From NCBI GenBank assembly GCA_963742955.1, contig CAVUOA010000008.1:1178001-1242000 (forward strand): a stretch of DNA of 64,000 nucleotides. Direction: 5' to 3'. Numbering within the stretch: the stretch's first letter is position 1; every line of letters begins with the position of its first letter. The notes under the pieces were generated by a model, which saw only the letters and a list, made by a program, of their open reading frames with translations, made no database searches and was not told the DNA's origin. Made by a program: the position numbers and the translations under genes. This DNA comes from CAVUOA01 sp963742955 (GTDB lineage: Bacteria > Bacteroidota > Ignavibacteria > Tepidaquicellales > OLB5). This document shows positions 8,900-19,083 of this stretch, piece after piece.

Positions 8900-10467
8900 T
8901 TATTTTGTGTAAGTATAAATTTTCCATTTCCCTGTTTCTTCCTCAAACTTCATAGTTATACTATTTTTTTCTTTCCATAACTCATCATTAAATATGCGGT
9001 TCATTAAGGTATCTTCTTTTTTAACTATAAGAATTCCCCTGGGGTTTGTATTCATAAAGCTAATTATAGTGTCTTCAAGCTCCGTTTTTTCAACCGGTAT
9101 ATTGTACCTGCTGATTAGAACTTTGTCGGGAGGAGCAAGCTTTGTTCTGAACGGAACATACAGGATGCTGGAATCACTTCCTTCGGAATCAAAGATTAAT
9201 GCAGGAAAGTCTTTTATATATTTATCTATAAACCGCACAAGCTCACGGGAGTCCGCAGGGTCTTCCGAGGTTACTATAAACTCGATTACTTTGGGGAAAA
9301 GCTTGTTATACTTTTTGGGAACAAATTCTTTAATGTACGATAACGGTATAGCAGTAATGATAATTAATACAGTTAACGACCATTGAACATAATCGCTCTT
9401 ATATTTTTCTACAAATGCATTTACACCTATTGCTGCAATAAAGGTTCCGTAATAAAAAGTTGAATAAAAATATCTTGTAGTATGGTACTGGTTTGACATT
9501 GTGCCGGATAGACCGTTAACAAAGGCAGGTACAATTATTGGAATAAAAACAGCCGAAAATAATAATAAAGGGAAATTTTTATAAGAAGTAATTAAACCCC
9601 TGATGAAAAAGTAAAAAACGAAAATTGTTAGTCCAACAACGACGAAAATAATAGGGGAGAAAAAACCCTTTAAGTTTCAGGAGAACGCTCTGTCCTTCGA
9701 GCTGGCTTCCGACGCAAGGTAATCATAATCCCTTACCTCCTGAAATGTTTTAAAAGGACTTCCGTAGTCAATGTAGCTTACCATTATCCATATAAGCTGG
9801 AACAATAAGGCAAGAGCAATATATTCGTATTTGCCTTTCTTTTGTGTTAAAAGAGCAAGAAGGCAGAACGGCACCAGCACAAACAAAGCTTCAGGCCTGA
9901 AAGTCAAACCAATGAACGCGAAAATTCCCGCAATAATAAAATATTTCCTGCTGTGTTCACCTTCTTTATCAAGAGTGCTTTTACAAAATAATAAACCATT
10001 ATACAAGTGAGGCAAGATAAAGCTGCTGCGGAACGGGGGTATAATTAAGCCTGAAAATTGCAGGACAAAAAGTGAACAACAGGTATGCAGTTAAAGCGGT
10101 TTTGTAATTTGTTAAAGCTAATGCAAGCTTAAAAATATAAATCCCGGCAGCCGTTACAGAAAGCATCACTACTATAATAGGGGTATAAAATATTTCCCGG
10201 GTTATCATTATAAGAGGACCCATGAAGTAAAACCACCCCGGGTTTCCCGAAAGAGGTTCAACAAAGAAAGGATGCTGTGCCCACCATAATGCATTCCATG
10301 TCCTTGTAGCCCCTTCACCGTGGTCTATCATGTTAAAAGGTATAAGGAGAAATTTTAGGATCAAAGTAAGGCAAATTAATGTAATAAAAACCGCGAGCTG
10401 ATTTTCTAGTCAGGAATTCCTGCTTAAGTTCAAATTTGTCTAATGAATCTCTTAAACGTTTTATCAT
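8900..10467 (-). pseudogene. GT39-like membrane glycosyltransferase, interrupted
   Basis: A single polytopic protein of about 520 residues can be read across the pieces 10467-10405, 9999-10364, 9677-10015 and 8900-9499. The ATG at 10467 (MIKRLRDSLDKF) is followed by a frameshift near 10405 into ENQLAVFITLICL, a second shift near 10010, and an in-frame TGA at 9677-9679. The sequence then continues in the same frame through 9500-9676. FNMIDHGEGATRTWNALWW resembles the first luminal loop of GT39/ArnT-type enzymes, which carry acidic residues there. Such proteins use polyprenyl-phosphate sugars on the periplasmic side. The final 110 residues are soluble. The gene starts 7 bp after the upstream GT2 stop. 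Confidence 0.6.
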
Positions 10468-10474
10468 AAAGGGC

Positions 10475-11413
10475 TTATTTGACAAAATAAAAATTAGGTT
10501 TTCCCGAACGGTTTAAAATTCCGTAAACCATTCCCTTTAGGTAATACATACCCAGCTTAAAATCACAGACTTTCATGAACCATAAAAGGCGCCGGGGAAA
10601 TTTAATTATATCTGCTGCAAGCATAAAAATCATTGAAGAATAAAACCTGTATTTATGATAATATAGAAACTTGTTTCTTTCCATTAAGAAATATTCAAAA
10701 TAATAATTTTGCCTGTTTGTTTTTGACCAATTGTGGTTATGCCAAACAACGGATTTTGAAGTGACAAGTAACATATACTTACCAAATTCTCTAATGCGCT
10801 TTATCAGGTCTATCTCATCAAGGTAAGCGAAATATTTTTCTTCGAACATACCTGCTTTAACAAAAATTTCGGTCCTTATCAGGCATGCGCCGCCACTGAT
10901 AAAATCTGTTTCCTGAATCTCAGGCAGAGATACACTGTTTATATTTTCATTCGTGAAATATTTTTCAACTTCTGCCAGTTTAAAATTAACTTTTCCTCCG
11001 TACTCCTGTATTATATCCGGTTTTTTTAATTTGTGGCTTAATATTAACGGTCCTGTACAGGCAACTGATTCATCAGACTCAATTAGTTTTACCAGTTCAG
11101 CAAGGCAGGTATTTTCAAGCACCATGTCATTATTCAGTATGAAAAGATATTTGCATCCGTCGGCGAGGGCTTTTTTAGAGCCTATGTTATTTCCTTTTGC
11201 AAAACCTGTGTTTTCGTTCAATATAATATACCGTATATCAAGATTCAGACTGCTGTTCAGTTCTTTAGAATGCGAAACGGAATTATCTGCGGAGTTATTA
11301 TCAACAAAATAAATTCTGAAATCATGATAGCTCTGCGCCTGAATTGATTTATACAGCGGTTCAAGATTTTGTGACTGGTTATATATTACAAGTATTATAC
11401 CAAGTTCAGGCAT
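10475..11413 (-). CDS. GT2 glycosyltransferase (rhamnosyltransferase-like)
   Basis: The protein has 312 residues and is intact inside an otherwise broken stretch. GT-A signatures are ILVIYNQSQNLEPLY, FVDNNSADNS, FAKGNNIGSKKA, the DxD-like FILNNDMVLEN, and FISGGACLIRTEIF followed by FAYLDEIDLIKRIREFG, the ED/DEID acceptor-site region typical of rhamnosyltransferase-like members. WHNHNWSK matches the conserved HxH-type motif near the C-terminus. It is cytoplasmic or peripheral at the membrane, building the oligosaccharide repeat unit. The sugar specificity is not determinable. Confidence 0.85.
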   Translation of the reverse strand: MPELGIILVIYNQSQNLEPLYKSIQAQSYHDFRIYFVDNNSADNSVSHSKELNSSLNLDIRYIILNENTGFAKGNNIGSKKALADGCKYLFILNNDMVLENTCLAELVKLIESDESVACTGPLILSHKLKKPDIIQEYGGKVNFKLAEVEKYFTNENINSVSLPEIQETDFISGGACLIRTEIFVKAGMFEEKYFAYLDEIDLIKRIREFGKYMLLVTSKSVVWHNHNWSKTNRQNYYFEYFLMERNKFLYYHKYRFYSSMIFMLAADIIKFPRRLLWFMKVCDFKLGMYYLKGMVYGILNRSGKPNFYFVK

Positions 11414-11430
11414 TCTGTTTTTATAATTAT

Positions 11431-12960
11431 TTAGTAACCGAATACAATTCGTATTCGCCCTTTTTCAAGCAGTAAGGTTTTCTGAACTTTCATTGAATCC
11501 AGTATTTTATAGCCTTCTTCCAGCCCGAGCGGGAAGGAAGTCCTGTCAATAATAACATACTTTGCTCCGGGAGAATTTTCTATACTCTCTCTTAGATATT
11601 CCTTATCATATATTTTGTTTTCTCCGAGGTAGAATTGCGGAAGCAGCGCAGCCTGTCCGCCAGAGGCAATATATAACGGAATCAACATTTTGAAGAATAT
11701 TTCCTGCTTCTTTGTAAAACTCTTTCTGTGAATTATCGTATGTAACAGGAAGGTACAGCCTGTTTCTTGAGCCGTCAAGGTCGAACTGAACTGCATCGTT
11801 ATTACCTTCGAATGCATAGATTATATTAATGGAATAACCATACAACATTAATGCCAGCAAGCAGACGGCAGAAATCCATTTTAAAGTTTTTTGCGGTTTT
11901 TCTCCTGATGATGAATACCTGTCTGTAAAAATCATATATAAAGGCAGCGAGAAGGAAACAAAAAGGTATGATTCCTATAAATAAAACCCTGTAATTTGAA
12001 AGCCAGAAATAGACAATCCACCACAAAAAATAAAGGAGTGTAAAAATTGCCAGAAATTTTTCATAAGGCTTTTTTGCCCAAATAAAAATTCCGCCGAGCA
12101 GAAGATTAGTAAATATAAATGATAAAAATTTACCGAAAAACTGCGCTCTGTCTATTATTATTAGCAATGTCCGGTTTGCGCTTTCAAAAAACTAGGTAAA
12201 CCAAAATTTAAAATAAGGAATAATAAAGCTCTTATTATAAATAAACGTAGGAACCATTCTTATAAATGCAAAAGTGAACACAATACCTATGGTAAGAAAC
12301 AGAATCGTCAGGGCTTTTCTTTTTTTATCCACGAAATGAAATACAATAAGGCTCAATATTATTGACTGGCTGACTTGGAATTTTGTTTGCATAGTAAATG
12401 CAAAAAGCAGGCTAATAATAAATATCTTTTTTACATTCATGTGCGAATCATCTTTCAGCCATAGATAAACAGCGAAAAAAAAAAACCAGCCTGAACTACT
12501 TCGCCGAAAAAGGATGAGCCAACAAACCCGAAGCCCGGCTGTATAACGAGGAAAAAAATAAACAGAATGGCAATCTTCTTATTATACAATTTCTGTGCGA
12601 TGCGGATATATTATGAAGCATTGAGCCGAGTGAAAGCACGAATGCAAGGAGCTTAAAATGCCAGACATCTGTAAGAACCTGATAAAAAATTCAAGGTTCA
12701 AACAAGTACATCGGCAGCATTGCATAATTATCCATAAGATAGAACTTACTTCCGTTAAGAATGTAAAAAGCAGTTCCGCTGGATATAAAAGTTTTTAGCG
12801 TACATGATGTATACTGAGCGCATATGTACCGAGGTCATTTACCTTGATATGGCAAGAAAATACAGAATTATCAGATATAATAATAGTTATGGATATAAGC
12901 TTTAATGAAAGAAAGCCGGTCGGGTGTTAAAACCATTTAAGAAGATTTCACGGGTTCTAT
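11431..12960 (-). pseudogene. Second GT39-like membrane protein, multiply frameshifted
   Basis: Pieces at 12192-12440, 11826-12167, 11606-11935 and 11431-11817 overlap end to end and make sense as one multi-helix protein. For example, the frame ending NILQNVDSVIYCLW is continued in another frame by YIASGGQAALLPQFYLGENK. Upstream of 12440 the same frame reads GFVGSSFFGEVVQAGFF; further upstream several more shifts occur and I could not fix the start (about 12960). The soluble C-terminal part (ENSPGAKYVIIDRTSF) resembles the tail of GT39-like proteins. At least four indels are needed over 1.5 kb. Confidence 0.5.
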
Positions 12961-13229
12961 CCTTTACAAGTTCGCGAACAAAGATAAAGATTTATTAAAT
13001 TCCCGAACGTTGTCATTTATAAAACATCTTATGTCTCCAGTATTAAGCACTTGCTATTATTCATTCTGCTCGAAGTTATTGTTTCAAAAATATCTGCGGG
13101 GAGAAATTGTTTTAAGAAACCAGACAAATTAGAAATAAAACAATTAAGGCAGAACACATTATATCTGTCTCGGATTAATTAGTATTCTTTTAGGAGAGAA
13201 ATAAATATAATAGAGGTATCTTTAAAAAT

Positions 13230-13632
13230 CACTGGGGGATTTTAAAATATGGTAATTTGAAAAACGACATTTCCGATTTAGCTTATTATCATCGATAAAG
13301 TTCTTAATTTCATTCACAAGGCTTCCTTCTCCGAGGAGATAAAACTTTAAAGAAGGGTATTTCTTCAGAACTTCTTTTGCAGCTTCAAGAAACATAAGCG
13401 GGTTTTTATCAGGTTCAAGCCTTGAACAAAATGCAATATCGGCATTTTTCTTTTCCCCGGCAGAACATTTACGAATAATCTGCGAATGAGCACGTCGATA
13501 CGGAGAATCTTTTCTTCATTTATATTAACCACTAAATTTTTAACTCCCTCTAGAGTTGGCAACGATATCATAAGTATATCTAAGCGCTCACTACAAACGA
13601 AAATTTTTTGGAATAGACATTTTGGATTAAAG
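13230..13632 (-). pseudogene. GT4 glycosyltransferase fragment (C-terminal domain only)
   Basis: The minus strand reads FVCSERLDILMISLPTLEG, then after a shift FCSRLEPDKNPLMFLEAAKE and FYLLGEGSLVNEIKNFI. This is the hinge and donor-binding start of a GT4 enzyme. No matching N-terminal half precedes it: the sequence upstream is the tail of the neighbouring GT4 gene. Downstream, to about 12960, weak GT4-like sequence in changing frames can be followed but not read. It is clearly paralogous to the gene at 13633-14828 (shared LEAAKEVLKK, GEGSLVNEIK). It looks like a remnant left by duplication and deletion. Confidence 0.5.
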
Positions 13633-14828
13633 TCAAAAAATATGGAATATTTTTCTATAGTATGAACGCTGGTAACGTCCGTTCTTGCATTTCGCCAGCC
13701 TCAAAATCAGTTCGGTTTTCAGCAATTTTTCAAGAGCTTGTATTACTGGGCTGCATCAAATCCAACCAGTACGCCGTATTTCGTTGACAAGAGTTCGGGT
13801 ATCACCAACATCGCTGCAACACGGCATTTGGCATGCCATCGCTTCAAGAAGGCTTTGAGACGGGTAATTAGTATTTTTTTGAAGCGAAACAAAATAGATG
13901 TGTTTGCAAAAAACTTCAGGCGGATTTCTATGGAATCTGAAAATTATTTTACAATCAAGTCCATTTGATTCTATAAATTGTTTTATTTCATTAACAAGGC
14001 TTCCTTCTCCGAGAATATAGAATTTTGTTTCGGGGTGTTTTTTCAGAACTTCTTTTGCGGCTTCGAGAAACAAGCATCGGATTTTTATCGGGTTCAAGCC
14101 TTGAGCAAAATGCAATTTCCTTTGATATTTTTTTCTCGCCGATGAGCATTTAGAATAATCTGCGAACGAAGCACGGTGAAACAGAAATGTTTTCTTCTTT
14201 GATTTTTATACCAATTTTTTTAATTCCTTCTAGAATATATGGACTCAGAAAATCAATCTAGTCACAGTTTTCAAGTGCATAATTAAAAGAGTAATATTTG
14301 CGGTACCATAATTTTTTCATATCACTGTGAATTTCTGAAAACCAGCTGTCTATATCTGAAAAAATTACACCTGCTAATGGTGATTTTTTTTAAGATAGAA
14401 AACCAGCGGAAACATTCCGGAAAAAACCCCAAAAAAAACTTTTATATCATGCTCTTTTCTTATTTCTCTATTTGACGGAATATTCTTTTGCTTTAATTTA
14501 TTTTTATAATACCAATATATTTTTCTGGGAAGAAGTATTTTTGTCTGTTTCAAACGGGTCAGAATAATATCTTTATAATAACGCGGTGTAGCGTCAGAAG
14601 CCTTTTTACAAAACAATTTTGAGTGTATCATTAATTACAAATAACTGATACTGGATGTATCAATACAGGGGTAAATTTCCATTATTTGTTTATAGAGGTG
14701 AGAATTAACAAAATAATAAAACTTGCCTGGAATAGATTATTAAGATGTATAAAAAGATTTGTATATCGTCTTTCAGCCCCTCCAAAAGCCCCGTTATTGA
14801 ATAAGACAATTCCTGTTTTATACTCCAT
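13633..14828 (-). pseudogene. GT4-family glycosyltransferase, multiply frameshifted
   Basis: An N-terminus starting at 14828 reads MEYKTGIVLFNNGAFGGAER, the typical glycine-rich GT4 acceptor loop. The middle part is in the frame 14374-14631 (HDIKVFFGVFSGMFPLVFYL). The donor domain is at 13756-14115 with LEAAKEVLKKHPETKFYILG and PSQSLLEAMACQMP, the E-x7-E-like region of GT4 enzymes. The tail (ALEKLLKTELILRLAK) stops at 13633. The total fits the usual 370-400 residues. At least four indels are needed. Function would be sugar transfer to a lipid-linked oligosaccharide. Confidence 0.55.
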
Positions 14829-15016
14829 TAATATTAAGTCTCTATTATTATTGATTTTAGAGGAACATTTTTTAAGGTTTAAGCATAAAATACCACTTAG
14901 TTTCTTAAAAAAAATGAGTGTAAAAAATACCCGCCAACGGTTACTAAAACGACTTGAAGATAAATATAAACCTTCATAGTTTGTTAACAAGTACTTAATA
15001 AAAAGTCATTTAGACC

Positions 15017-16051
15017 ATGAAAACACATAAGATTGCAGCAATTATTTTCGTCTTATTATTAGCATTTATATACTACGGATGTAATGATGCCGGGTTTTTA
15101 TCCAGCACACCAAGAGGGCATATTGCATTTAGCGAGCATAAGTTGGGTCATTTAGACCAAAATGTTGACGGATTTTTTGAACTCTGGATTAGACTGGATT
15201 CTTCCGGCAATATTAAAAATTACAGCCTGGGCAAATTTAATATTAATACAAGCGGAACAGTTGTTGATACTTCAGGGAACCCTATGGTATTCAATTATCA
15301 GGGTGATACAAATAACTTATATCAGACAACTACTGCATTTGTATCAGTTGAGCCGCCCGGCGATAATAATTCTGAACCAAGCAATGCCATACTCCTCAGC
15401 GGTCAGACAGTCATTACAAGCGATAGTATTTATGCAACAATGACAATCACCGGAAATGATGCTTTGGGTGCAACAGGTAATGTACTAATTACCAGCCCTC
15501 TGAGCGGTTACATAATAAATACTCCCACCGGCGGCCCTTCAACATGCAAAAGAGGAGTTTGGTTGTGTGATACTAGCGGCACCAGCTATTTTCAGAATGG
15601 AATGCAGCTCAATGCTCCGGGATGGGTTTATGAAGCATGGTTGAAAGATAAATCTGACCCGGGAAATCCGATATATTATTCAATCGGCAGATTTAGAGAC
15701 CCGTTTGATAAGGATTTCGACGGAGCAGGACCATGTGCAGGGCCGGGGCCATTTTATTCCAAACCGGGACAGGATTGGGTTCTGGATAGCTGTATTACAG
15801 GAAAACCGCAAATACAGAATTTAGACAATGGTAATTACGAGCTTTGGATAACACTTGAACCTTCTTATGAAGTTCAAGGCAGTGCAGCATTTAACAATCC
15901 GTTTTTCTTCAAACTTTTTAAGCAAACTAACCTGATAATCGGTTGTAATAGGAGAGATTACCTTTACAACGAGTGTTATTATTCTCGTCCGGATGCAAGG
16001 GTGAATATTTCCTATAGAAACGGATCAGACCATCGGTCTGCAGTCAAGTAA
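15017..16051 (+). CDS. Putative lipoprotein with repeated YELWI-type units
   Basis: The protein has 344 residues. The N-terminus is a lipoprotein signal (IIFVLLLAFIYYGC, Cys at about residue 22). The mature part has three similar units: FFELWIRLDSSG...YSLGKF, VYEAWLKDKSDPG...YSIGRF and NYELWITLEPSYE...FFKLFK. I do not recognise the family; the YE-W-L/I pattern recalls the extracellular C-terminal domain of RskA-like anti-sigma factors, but there is no cytoplasmic domain here. It is the only plus-strand gene inside the polysaccharide locus. The last 35 residues are odd in composition (CNRRDYLYNECYYSRP); an indel near 15950 is possible, since another frame would end at about 16001, just before a CAGACC-atc-GGTCTG hairpin. 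Confidence 0.6.
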   Translation: MKTHKIAAIIFVLLLAFIYYGCNDAGFLSSTPRGHIAFSEHKLGHLDQNVDGFFELWIRLDSSGNIKNYSLGKFNINTSGTVVDTSGNPMVFNYQGDTNNLYQTTTAFVSVEPPGDNNSEPSNAILLSGQTVITSDSIYATMTITGNDALGATGNVLITSPLSGYIINTPTGGPSTCKRGVWLCDTSGTSYFQNGMQLNAPGWVYEAWLKDKSDPGNPIYYSIGRFRDPFDKDFDGAGPCAGPGPFYSKPGQDWVLDSCITGKPQIQNLDNGNYELWITLEPSYEVQGSAAFNNPFFFKLFKQTNLIIGCNRRDYLYNECYYSRPDARVNISYRNGSDHRSAVK

Positions 16052-16089
16052 GTCTATTTTAAATATTTCGATGCAGGTTAATTGAAAAC

Positions 16090-17531
16090 CTAAAGCAGAT
16101 TTTGAATTATAAAGATTAAATTGCACTGCCACTGGTTTGATTCAGCATTCATTTCTTCATATTTATAAACAGTCATTGCTATCAGGTAATATGAAGAAAC
16201 AAATCCCCATAGCCCGAACCTGAACAAAGCAACAGAATAATCAATAACGCTGTCAAAAAACAGAAAACTAAACATTATAAGCACAAAAAAAAGCGGGATA
16301 TCTATATTCCTGTTATTTTTTAAAATTTTGAAAGAGATTACAAAGTAGTTTATTTGAAATATTACCGCCATGAGAAACCCCACTGCTCCATAGGCAACCA
16401 GAACAGACGCCCAGCCTACGTCTGAGAATCCCCAGGTATAAAGACTTTCTTCAACTGTAAGAGGTTTTATTACCCACATGGGATGCATCCCGATTCCTAA
16501 AAATACGTTATTATTTTTCCACAGCTCAACTAACCTTGAAATACTGGTCAGACGTGTGCCATACGTGCCTTCACTATGCTCATAATCTTCCTGCCCCTGA
16601 ACCACTCTTGCATTTAAAGCTTCCAGCATGTAATCAGACTGCGGTATAAAAGTCATAAAAGCATAAATAAGCGATATCCCCAAAAACGAAAATATAAAAA
16701 CCTGCCTGAGAATGATTTTAAAATCTTTTTTCTTAAAAATATTCCAAATCATTATAATTATTATAATAAGTAAAAACTTGACCCATGCACCGCGTCCAAA
16801 TGCAAGAATTTGAGGTGTAACAAAGAGTATAACAAGAGGCAGCTGGAATTTTCGGAATTTATCGGTAATCCACTTATAAATGATTCCGAGAAACAGAAGG
16901 TCACCGAAGAATGTCCCTCCATATACCCTGAATACCTTTATGCCTCCCGGGAAGTGTTTGTGTCACAATATCAACCCCGGGAAGAAATGGTTTTCCGGAA
17001 AGAGCGGTTAATATATATAGTATATTAGACACAATTGCAACAGGAATTACAAGCTTTACAAGATAGTTAAGGCCGTTTCTTTTTAAAAGAAGAAGAAAGG
17101 GGAAAATAAGAAATGAGAACCACAGATACTTAAGACGGAAGAAATATTCAATTGGATTTTGCGAATAGTAAATTGTGCTTATTATAAATTCCAGAAGAAG
17201 ATAAATTAACATTAGCTTTACTAAAATCAAAGCCTTGCTTTTGAAGAGCTGTTCGTATTCCTTGATGTTAATAAGCGAATAAATTATTATACCATATAAA
17301 ATAATATCTGATATGCGGACGTTTCTGTACACGAAATAAAATTGCTGTGGAACCAACCCCAGGGTACCGTTTTCAATAAAAAAAATTAAGAAAAATGCCC
17401 ACGCCAGCATTTTTGCTTTTGGTGAAATAAACTTTGATTCTGCATATTGTTTATTAAATGTATTGCCCGTTGGTCCTTTTGGAGATTTCTTTTCCTATGG
17501 TTCTGAAGCTATTGGTAATTATTCTTACCAT
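16090..17531 (-). pseudogene. O-antigen ligase/polymerase-like membrane protein (Wzy/WaaL type), copy 1, frameshifted
   Basis: Reading from an ATG at 17531 (MVRIITNSFRTIGKEI), one shift near 17460 leads into the long frame 16901-17410, and a second shift near 16940 leads into a frame that runs without interruption to 16090. The repaired protein has about 480 residues with around 10-12 membrane helices and one large loop containing QGQEDYEHSEGTYG and GIGMHPMWV. This is the O-antigen ligase/polymerase layout. It is a paralogue of the gene just upstream at 17648-19057. Loop and helices are well preserved, so a functional protein with two sequence errors is possible. Confidence 0.6.
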
Positions 17532-17647
17532 GTCTTAATCTTTCAATTTATAGACCCTGTAAGAAGAGTTTCTATAAGAGGAATTATAGTATCTTCCGTA
17601 AAAATGGTATGATTTTGTTAATCTCCGGCTGTTCCTTTTTCTCATCA

Positions 17648-19057
17648 TTATCTGATCTCCTGATATTTATTAGTGTAGACAAAGTTTGCAATTCCAAAAC
17701 TTAGTGTAGCGCCAAGTCCCCAGAGCCCGACAGAGGTGAAAATATTTGAAATCCCGAGTGTACTTTCGAAAAGCAGTTTTGAGAAAAGGATATGTCAGCA
17801 GGAACATATAAATATCAATCTTCTTCGATTTCATTATAAGCTTGTAGCTTTTTCTCATATAGTAGAACTGGAATATTATTGCAAGAAGTAACCCGATTGC
17901 GCCGTATGCAGCTAAAACACTGGGCCAGTAAACGTCACTGAAAGCACTGTAGTACCTTGATTCTTCAAGGCTTTCAGGTCTGTAAACCCACATTGGATGC
18001 ATACCAACCCCTATAAGCGGATTGCTTTTCATCCACAATTTAACCAGAACATTGTTCTGGATTCCTCTTTCTCCGTAGGTACCCTCATTGTATTTGACAT
18101 CTTCCTGTCCCTGCAGAATTCTTGCCCTCAATGCGTCTATATAAAAGTCGGATTCCGGCATAAAATTAATGAAACTGATTACCAGGGCTGCCAGAAATAA
18201 CACAACAATAACCGCCTGTCTGAAAAACACTTTAAAGTTCCTTTTTTTCCAAATACTTAAGAAAAACATCAGGGAAATAGTAAAAATAAAGTATATCCAG
18301 GCGCCGCGTCCAAAAGCAAGTAATCTGAGGAATCATAAACAATATTACAAAGAAAAGCTGGTACAATTTAAATTTCTTTGAAAACCACTGGTATAAAAAT
18401 CCCAGAAAAAATAAATCTCCAAAAAAAGTTCCCCCGAACACCCGGTAAACTTCAATGCCTCCCGGTAATTGCTGTGAAAATATAAATACATCGGGCAGGA
18501 AAGCCGTTCCCGTTATTGCAGTTAGTATATACAGAATATTCGATATTACGGCAACAGGGAAAATCAGCCTTAATTAAAAATCCGAGTCCGTTTCTTTTCA
18601 GAAGAAGCATGTAAGGAAACAGGAGGAATGAGGACCAAAGACCTTTTAACCTGAAAAAATACTCGATGACGTTAAATTTGTAAGCTACTGCACTGACTAC
18701 AAATTCAAATAAGAGATACAAGAGTAATAAGCTTTGTAATAAGTAATGTTTTGCTTTTGAATAAATCCAGATATTCTTTTATACAAAAAACAGAATACAT
18801 AACTAATACATAAAGGATTAAGTCCGAAATTCTTACACTTCTGTAAATCAAATAGTATTTTTCGGGAATAAGTCCAATTGTGCCGTTTTCAAAAAAGAAG
18901 TATAAGAAAATTGCAAATGCAAGAAACTTTGCTTTCAGAGAAAGCATCCTGTAATCATGCGTGAAATTTTCATCGATACCCAGGCTCGGATAGAAAACTG
19001 GCCGGATTTTGCAGAAGACTTTCTGAAGCCGTATTGATTGGTAATTACTTTCTCCAT
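17648..19057 (-). pseudogene. O-antigen ligase/polymerase-like membrane protein (Wzy/WaaL type), copy 2, frameshifted
   Basis: Starting at the ATG at 19057 (MEKVITNQYGFRKSS), the protein can be followed through frames 18705-18947, 18452-18721, 18232-18441 and 17670-18269, and after a last shift near 17790 to a stop at 17648 (tail FVYTNKYQEIR). The main periplasmic loop has QGQEDVKYNEGTYGERG and GVGMHPMWVYRPESLEES, matching copy 1 closely. At least five indels are needed. It begins 27 bp after the stop of the nucleotidyltransferase fusion gene, so it is probably cotranscribed with it. Confidence 0.6.
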
Positions 19058-19083
19058 CCTTTATATGGTTTCTTCTGCTGGTT

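Noticed and set aside
9677..9679. Stop-codon readthrough or selenocysteine at TGA
   Set aside because: No selenocysteine machinery or SECIS-like element is visible, and the surrounding region has several other lesions.
14686..14979. Plus-strand frame opposite the GT4 N-terminus
   Set aside because: The minus strand holds a recognisable GT4 start (GGAER-type motif), so the plus frame is a shadow.
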